Shown here piece by piece: positions 59,434 to 64,000 of a stretch of 64,000 nt of DNA. The DNA is from Lachnospiraceae bacterium UBA7205 (GTDB lineage: Bacteria > Bacillota > Clostridia > Lachnospirales > Lachnospiraceae). Both the position numbers and the translations under genes were made by a program. How positions within the stretch are numbered: position 1 is the stretch's first letter; each line of letters begins with the position of its first letter. A model generated the notes under the pieces. The model did not search any database, was not told the origin of the DNA, and saw only the letters and a list, made by a program, of their open reading frames with translations. Location: positions 17,078 to 81,077 of the forward strand of contig DKUL01000007.1 in assembly GCA_002490665.1 (NCBI GenBank), in the 5' to 3' direction.

Positions 59434-59556
59434 GTTATACCAGCGGTCAAAAAGACTGACCGCTCAGTATAAAATTATGCACACAGCCGCATAAGGAAAT
59501 ATGCTGCTTTGCAGCTGCGACTGGCGCAATACCCACGGCAGATTTCATCTGTCGTG
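59434..59556 (+). repeat. Compound three-hairpin intergenic element, copy R4
   Basis: Plus strand. Hairpin A pairs 59436-59449 with 59457-59471 (AGCGGTCA/TGACCGCT flanked by TATAC/GTATA). Hairpin B has GCACACAG, the outer CGCA/TGCG pair, AAATATG, and inner stem GCTGC/GCAGC (59503-59515). Hairpin C is CACGGCAGAT/ATCTGTCGTG (59534-59556). The order and the unpaired motifs match R1-R3, though stem sequences differ. It stands upstream of asnA in sense orientation. Confidence 0.7.
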
Positions 59557-59679
59557 AGTATACCATACGCTCCAAAACAACTATGTCGACGAAATTATAT
59601 CATATCCTATTAATCAAGTGCAACAAAAATACATTACTTTTCGTAACAGGCAAAATTTAATTATTTTTTGTATTTGAGA

Positions 59680-59708
59680 TTGAATTCCGCAGGATAAAGT
59701 GCGATACT
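59680..59708 (+). promoter_or_regulatory. Promoter of asnA
   Basis: TTGAAT (59680-59685), 17 nt, GATACT (59703-59708) with a TG dinucleotide one base upstream (TGCGATACT). Confidence 0.5.
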
Positions 59709-59748
59709 ATATCGGTAGGAAACTTAAAATGAAAAAGGAGATGCAGCA

Positions 59749-60759
59749 ATGAAAAACCTGACCATTCCAAAGGATTATCATTCGGCGCTAAATCTGCACG
59801 ATACGCAGATTGCCATCAAAACAGTAAAAGACTTTTTCCAGAACCAGATATCACAGCACCTGAATCTTGCACGCGTGTCCGCACCGCTTTTCGTCGACCC
59901 GCTGTCGGGCTTAAATGACAATTTAAACGGCGTGGAACGCCCTGTCAGTTTTGATATCAGGGAACAGGACGGACGCATCGCGGAGGTTGTCCAGTCGCTT
60001 GCCAAATGGAAGCGGTATGCCCTGAAAAAGTATGGTTTCACAATCGGCGAAGGCATTTACACGGACATGAATGCAATCAGGCGCGACGAGGACACGGACA
60101 ACATCCACTCTGTCTTTGTAGACCAGTGGGACTGGGAAAAAATCATCAATCGCGAGGACAGAACCCTCGACACCCTCAAAAACACTGTCAGGAATGTATA
60201 CAAGTGCCTTCAGAATACCGAGAAATACATGGCAATCCAGTACGATTACATAGACGAAATACTTCCTGATGACATTTACTTTGTCACCACAGAGGAATTA
60301 GCCGAAATTTTCCCTGACAACACGCCAAAAGAACGCGAATATTACATAGCAAAGGCAAAAGGTGCCGTGTGCATCATGAAAATCGGCGACAAGCTGGAAA
60401 ACGGAAAACCGCATGACGGCCGTGCCCCGGACTATGATGACTGGGCGCTAAACGCGGACATTGTTGTCTATTATCCGGTTCTGGACATTGCGCTGGAGCT
60501 GTCAAGCATGGGCGTCCGCGTCGATAAAGACTCCCTGCTCTCGCAGCTGGAAAAAGCCGGCTGCCCCGAACGTGCAAAGCTTCCTTACCAGAAAGCAGTC
60601 ATTGACGAGACACTCCCATTCACCATCGGAGGCGGCATCGGCCAGTCCCGTATCTGTATGTTCTTTCTCAGGAAGGCACATATCGGTGAAGTCCAGTCCT
60701 CGCTCTGGCCTGACGATGTTGCCTCGGAGTGCCTGGCAAATGGCATACAGCTTTTATAG
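59749..60759 (+). CDS. asnA: Aspartate-ammonia ligase (asparagine synthetase A)
   Basis: 336 residues, the normal AsnA length; a class II aminoacyl-tRNA-synthetase-like fold that makes asparagine from aspartate, ammonia and ATP. Motifs include APLFVDPLSGLNDNLNGVERPV near residue 45, LHSVFVDQWDWE-like NIHSVFVDQWDWEK near 120, and the C-terminal GGGIGQSRICMFFL ATP-binding motif. GGAG lies about 8 nt before the ATG. Monocistronic with its own terminator. Confidence 0.97.
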   Translation: MKNLTIPKDYHSALNLHDTQIAIKTVKDFFQNQISQHLNLARVSAPLFVDPLSGLNDNLNGVERPVSFDIREQDGRIAEVVQSLAKWKRYALKKYGFTIGEGIYTDMNAIRRDEDTDNIHSVFVDQWDWEKIINREDRTLDTLKNTVRNVYKCLQNTEKYMAIQYDYIDEILPDDIYFVTTEELAEIFPDNTPKEREYYIAKAKGAVCIMKIGDKLENGKPHDGRAPDYDDWALNADIVVYYPVLDIALELSSMGVRVDKDSLLSQLEKAGCPERAKLPYQKAVIDETLPFTIGGGIGQSRICMFFLRKAHIGEVQSSLWPDDVASECLANGIQLL

Positions 60760-60766
60760 CCAGATG

Positions 60767-60803
60767 AATCAGATAGGGGAAGCCCTTTTCCCTATCTGAT
60801 TTC
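60767..60803 (+). terminator. Terminator of asnA
   Basis: AATCAGATAGGG (60767-60778) and CCCTATCTGATT (60790-60801), perfect 12-bp stem, short T-run. Confidence 0.8.
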
Positions 60804-60870
60804 AGAACAGCCAGCTGTTTCAGGGCACTGGCATTCCTCCTTTACCTATCTCCAGGGGACAAGTTATTTC

Positions 60871-61590
60871 TTAACAGTTCCTAAGCACAGCACATTCCAG
60901 CTTTCCGACAGATATAAAATTGTGCCCTGTGGCATAGAAATCCGTCAGCTCTCCCATCGGCTCAAACTTTTCATCGTCTGGCAGAAGCTCCCATTCCGTT
61001 TCGGAGACGGCAACCATTTTAAATGTATCTTTGTAATACGGATATGCCGCCGGAACTGTCTCCATGATTCCCCTGCATTCCTCCATTCCGCACTCTGGAA
61101 AGTTAATGTTCCAAACCTCGTGTGAAGCTATCTTCCTGTCCATCAGGGTTCTCAATATCCTTTCAAGCCAGCAGTCGGCAAGCGTATAATCATCTCCCCC
61201 TGCCGAAACCGCTATCCCCTTTATTCCCTGGTATACCGCTTCCCTTGCCGCTGCCACTGTCCCGGAATACACCGTGTCATATCCCATGTTATATCCCTTG
61301 TTGATGCCCGAAATCACCACGTCCGGTCTCTCCTGAAGGATTGCATGCACCGCCGCCTTCACGCAGTCAGCCGGCATGCCGCTGCAGCTGTACGCAGCCT
61401 TTACGCCAACCGGAAATGGTACCTGCCTGACACGGAGTGCCTTTCCGACGGTTATGCTGTGTGATACCGCGCTCCTCTGCCCGGACGGCGCCACAACATA
61501 AACCTCGTCTGATAATTTTACCACTATTTCCGCAAGCTTTCTGAGCCCTGACGCATCTATCCCATCATCATTTGTTATGAGTATCTTCAA
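60871..61590 (-). CDS. surE: 5'/3'-nucleotidase SurE
   Basis: 239 residues. Conserved metal and phosphate motifs: ITNDDGIDASG at the start, VVAPSGQRSAVSHSIT, GMPADCVKAA and ISGINKGYNMGYDTVYSGTVAAA. SurE is a survival-related phosphatase for nucleoside monophosphates and polyphosphate. The start codon is TTG at 61588-61590, preceded by GGAGGGCGGG; no upstream in-frame ATG is suitable, and MKILITNDDG is the family's canonical N-terminus. Confidence 0.94.
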   Translation of the reverse strand: MKILITNDDGIDASGLRKLAEIVVKLSDEVYVVAPSGQRSAVSHSITVGKALRVRQVPFPVGVKAAYSCSGMPADCVKAAVHAILQERPDVVISGINKGYNMGYDTVYSGTVAAAREAVYQGIKGIAVSAGGDDYTLADCWLERILRTLMDRKIASHEVWNINFPECGMEECRGIMETVPAAYPYYKDTFKMVAVSETEWELLPDDEKFEPMGELTDFYATGHNFISVGKLECAVLRNC

Positions 61591-61612
61591 TTCCCGCCCT
61601 CCAAATCATTAT

Positions 61613-62275
61613 CTATATATGAAACCGCCTTTTCAACTCCACACGCGAACGCCTGCCGCCGACAATGACCGTTCCAAGCAGCAGAATCACAGAAACATTC
61701 AGCGCAATGATGGACACGATTGGCTCTGTAATAATCTGGAATGCATTCATCACGACAGCCACGCCGCTGCAAATAACCATAAAAATCTGCAGCATCAGGT
61801 AACTCTGCCAGTTCTTGCGGTTTATGACCATAAGCGCCAGTATTCCCACGTCAATCAGCAGTATTCCCGACGGCAGCACATAATTCACAGACCATCCGTC
61901 ATAACCTACGAAAAAGTCAATTGCCACCAGCATAATCACCGCAATTACCGTAAGCACCACCGTCTTTGCGATATAGCCGCTGGTTCCCAGTATGGCATAT
62001 TTGATGACAATATACCCGAAAAGGAGGATGAGTCCGCCGATGATGTACACCAGCGACTGTACCTCGGAAAGCATGCATACATTGATGAGGATAATTTCTA
62101 TTACAACCGCAAGAAACAGATATATCCGGGAAAAAAACACTAATTTTCTTGTTTTAATCCTGATATCGGGATACATATTCTCCATCTCCACCGTCTCATC
62201 GAGCACCGTATTGCACAGGGGGCAGCGCTCCGTCTCATCAAGCACTTCGATATTACACTGTCTGCATTTACTCAT
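61613..62275 (-). CDS. Zinc-ribbon membrane protein (DUF6320-like)
   Basis: 220 residues. An N-terminal zinc ribbon with CRQCNIEV and CPLCNTV (two CxxC pairs), then six membrane helices (about 48-210). No catalytic motif. As I recall, such proteins (DUF6320) are encoded next to the acyltransferase family upstream. The ATG at 62275 overlaps the acyltransferase 3' end by 8 bp, giving coupled translation. Confidence 0.75.
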   Translation of the reverse strand: MSKCRQCNIEVLDETERCPLCNTVLDETVEMENMYPDIRIKTRKLVFFSRIYLFLAVVIEIILINVCMLSEVQSLVYIIGGLILLFGYIVIKYAILGTSGYIAKTVVLTVIAVIMLVAIDFFVGYDGWSVNYVLPSGILLIDVGILALMVINRKNWQSYLMLQIFMVICSGVAVVMNAFQIITEPIVSIIALNVSVILLLGTVIVGGRRSRVELKRRFHI

Positions 62276-63617
62276 AATTCACCCCGTTACTTTCAATTTC
62301 CACATACACGCCATCCCCTGCAATCTTCCTGAAAAATCCACGCTGTATGGATGGGTCGGAAAGGTCATAACTAAAACTAAAAACCAATGTGCTCCCATAG
62401 GAACAGATATTGCCCTTTATATGCTGTCCCTTTGATATGGCAAGACACGAATGGAACATTTCCACATACGGCTTATAGGCATCCTCCACCGTGATATTCC
62501 CTATGTTTGTAATGGTGGTGGTATTTGCAAGAGCCGACCGGGTATACACGACCCTCATGGCAATATTCTTAATCAGCAGCGGTGCAGCCCTCGCCACCAG
62601 TATTTTTTCATTGGAAACGTTATAAGAAAAAAGCCGCTCCAGATTTTCCTTATGAATCTGCTGTTTCAGACTGTCCTTTACTATTTCCAGCACCTCCTCA
62701 AAGGTGTATTCTTCCTTGACGGGATGAAACTCCGCCGACACCATGACAAAGAAATTCTTAGTCGTGATGGAATTGAAATATGGACGGAGGTTGACAGGAA
62801 CGGCGACCCTTATGGGTTTATCGGACGGCATGCCGTGCATACACTCCTTATAAACACTCCATACGAATACTGACACTAAATATTCATTGATGCTTGCACC
62901 ATAACGGCGGCACACTGCCTTTAACTCCGGCACCTGCATATAGCCGTGCATAATCCCGAACTCGCCGGGACTCAGCCGCTCACCTTTCACAAGATATGCT
63001 TTTTTTGTCTGATAGCCTTTCTCGGAGCTTTTCCGGTAATTTTTCAGGAAGCTGTCCTCCCTGTTTAATGATGTACTGCTGGCAAGCGAATCCCCCTTTG
63101 TCCCTTTCAGTTCCGGATGCACCAGCCGCAGGTACTGATATGTCAGTTCCTTTAAAAAGTTAATCCCACCCATACCGTCTGTCAGGACATGGAACACCTC
63201 CAGATTAATACGGTACCTATAGTATGTGACCCGGAACAAATAACTGTTATTCCGATTGGGATAAATATATCTGCATGGGAATGTTATCTCCTCCCGAACC
63301 TTCGGCGCCGGTTTCCCATTTTCCTCAAAATAATACCAGAAGACACCCTGTCTGAGCCTGAGGTTGAAACCGTCAAACTTGGGCAGCACGATATCCAGCG
63401 CCTCCTGCAACAGTCCGGGATCAATCAGTTCCGTCAGGGTCACACTGATACGGTACACATTACTCATGCTTTCTCCGGCTATAACTGGAAAAAGATGGGC
63501 AGTATTATCCAACTTGTCCCATCTAATCTCCCTTGCCGTACCTGCTGCCTGAAACAGCCTTGCCTTCTTTTCTTCTTTCCCCTTTACCGGAACAGAATCC
63601 GTTGTTCTTTTCTTCAT
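62268..63617 (-). CDS. Alcohol acetyltransferase/condensation-domain-like acyltransferase
   Basis: 449 residues. The BAHD/condensation superfamily motif HxxxDG appears as FHVLTDGMGG near residue 145, and the second half has ISVF-like NEYLVSVFVWSVYKE and PVNLRPYFNS near 265, as in PapA5/alcohol acetyltransferase-like proteins. It should transfer an acyl group to an alcohol or amine; substrate unknown. The ATG at 63617 (GGGG at 6 nt) is chosen, with the ATG four codons earlier an alternative. It heads a two-gene operon with the zinc-ribbon protein behind promoter 63651-63679. Confidence 0.78.
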   Translation of the reverse strand: MKKRTTDSVPVKGKEEKKARLFQAAGTAREIRWDKLDNTAHLFPVIAGESMSNVYRISVTLTELIDPGLLQEALDIVLPKFDGFNLRLRQGVFWYYFEENGKPAPKVREEITFPCRYIYPNRNNSYLFRVTYYRYRINLEVFHVLTDGMGGINFLKELTYQYLRLVHPELKGTKGDSLASSTSLNREDSFLKNYRKSSEKGYQTKKAYLVKGERLSPGEFGIMHGYMQVPELKAVCRRYGASINEYLVSVFVWSVYKECMHGMPSDKPIRVAVPVNLRPYFNSITTKNFFVMVSAEFHPVKEEYTFEEVLEIVKDSLKQQIHKENLERLFSYNVSNEKILVARAAPLLIKNIAMRVVYTRSALANTTTITNIGNITVEDAYKPYVEMFHSCLAISKGQHIKGNICSYGSTLVFSFSYDLSDPSIQRGFFRKIAGDGVYVEIESNGVNYE

Positions 63618-63650
63618 AGACAGCCCCATTTCATAATAAATACTATCTCT

Positions 63651-63679
63651 AGTATACTCTTAAATGTGGCCTGTATCAA
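63651..63679 (-). promoter_or_regulatory. Promoter of the acyltransferase operon
   Basis: Minus strand: TTGATA (63674-63679), 17 nt, TATACT (63651-63656), about 34 nt before the first gene. It shows the operon is separate from bioY. Confidence 0.7.
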
Positions 63680-63689
63680 GGAAAATAAT

Positions 63690-64000
63690 TTAGTTGAATA
63701 CGGCTTTCCTCACACGTACGCGCACTGGCATGCCTACCGCAATACTGAGTACAATTTTTACAGCATCGCCTAAAAGGAATGGGAGCACGCCGGCCGCAAG
63801 CGCGGCGCCAAAACCCATTTTTGCCTGATAGGCAAGCCACGCTGTTCCAAAGGCATAGCACACTGCCGTTCCTGCCACCATCCCAATAAAGCTTGGCACA
63901 GGTTTCCCATTCCACCTGTCAACAAACCAGCCGCAGATGACTGCCATAAAGACAAATCCAATCAGATACCCGCCTGTCGGTCCCAGAAGCTTTGCCGGTC
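63690..64000 (-). CDS. bioY: Biotin transporter substrate-binding protein BioY (C-terminal part; truncated by the window edge)
   Basis: The visible last 102 codons include LLGPTGGYLIGF, the BioY hallmark, and continue with FGAALAAGVLPFLLGDAVKIVLS and a short basic C-terminus. BioY is the biotin-binding S component of ECF transporters. The start and any BirA operator lie outside the window. Together with BirA-regulated bioB it points to active biotin control. Confidence 0.9.
   Translation of the reverse strand, partial: PAKLLGPTGGYLIGFVFMAVICGWFVDRWNGKPVPSFIGMVAGTAVCYAFGTAWLAYQAKMGFGAALAAGVLPFLLGDAVKIVLSIAVGMPVRVRVRKAVFN

Larger units (their letters stand above)
59394..59748. other. Divergent 355-nt region before asnA
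   Basis: Holds the compound hairpin element R4 (59434-59556) on the asnA side, then an AT-rich stretch and the asnA promoter (59680-59708). No T-box specifier or antiterminator motifs are seen, so asnA is not T-box controlled here. Confidence 0.5.

Noticed and set aside
59394..59748. T-box or other aminoacyl-tRNA-responsive leader before asnA
   Set aside because: No T-box sequence, specifier loop or terminator/antiterminator pair is visible; the hairpins belong to the dispersed element.

Overview
The window reads as chromosomal DNA of an anaerobic, motile, Gram-positive Clostridia, most likely a Lachnospiraceae gut commensal. The pointers are a CoA-transferase very like the butyryl-CoA:acetate and 4-hydroxybutyrate enzymes of butyrate producers, purine-rich Shine-Dalgarno sites, BirA- and CsoR-type operators, flagellar sigma-28-like promoters, and many Firmicutes-type two-component and c-di-GMP proteins. 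This rests on remembered family features, not on a search. About 52 genes pack the window, most on the minus strand. I see no rRNA, tRNA, CRISPR array, transposase or prophage. The right end cuts bioY.

Layout. 0-10 kb: a Uma2-family protein, gpmI, a heterodimeric ABC exporter behind a leader-ORF/attenuator, a serine hydrolase, a hybrid histidine kinase and a CmpB-like membrane protein. 10-22 kb: thiN, a chemoreceptor paired with an orphan solute-binding lipoprotein, a diguanylate cyclase, and a motility-flavoured set (FliD-like protein, flotillin, four unrecognised genes), some behind sigma-28-like promoters. 22-35 kb: one large operon of eight genes with overlapping or nearly touching ends: a GATase-like membrane protein, ABC ATPase, ABC permease, coiled-coil membrane protein, MoxR ATPase, DUF58 protein, a giant triple-vWA membrane protein and a histidine kinase. 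35-46.6 kb: galactokinase family, esterase, CoA-transferase, a GspE_N-CheX-receiver fusion, an ECF-promoted amidase, bioB behind a BirA operator, and larB with a larC-HAD fusion and a MATE exporter. 46.7-64 kb: a REC-GGDEF-EAL regulator, a Phd/PIN/Fic-like cluster, a secreted subtilase with a propeptide-like lipoprotein, csoR-copA(Z), REC-HD-GYP, asnA, surE, an acyltransferase with a zinc-ribbon membrane protein, and the end of bioY.

Themes. (1) Envelope and secretion: the MoxR/vWA/ABC operon, amidase, subtilase, MATE and ABC exporters. (2) Signalling: one diguanylate cyclase, one EAL, one HD-GYP, a chemoreceptor, a CheX fusion and two histidine kinases. (3) Metal and cofactor handling: copper export with CsoR, nickel-pincer cofactor synthesis, biotin and thiamine.

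The most unusual structure is not a gene. Several intergenic gaps carry a compound element of two or three consecutive hairpins. Stem sequences differ between copies but pairing is kept, and a short single-stranded motif (a GCACA-like lead and an AAATATG-like bulge) is retained. Best copies: 10987-11103, 18780-18957, 46655-46731 and 59434-59556, each in sense orientation with the gene just downstream.
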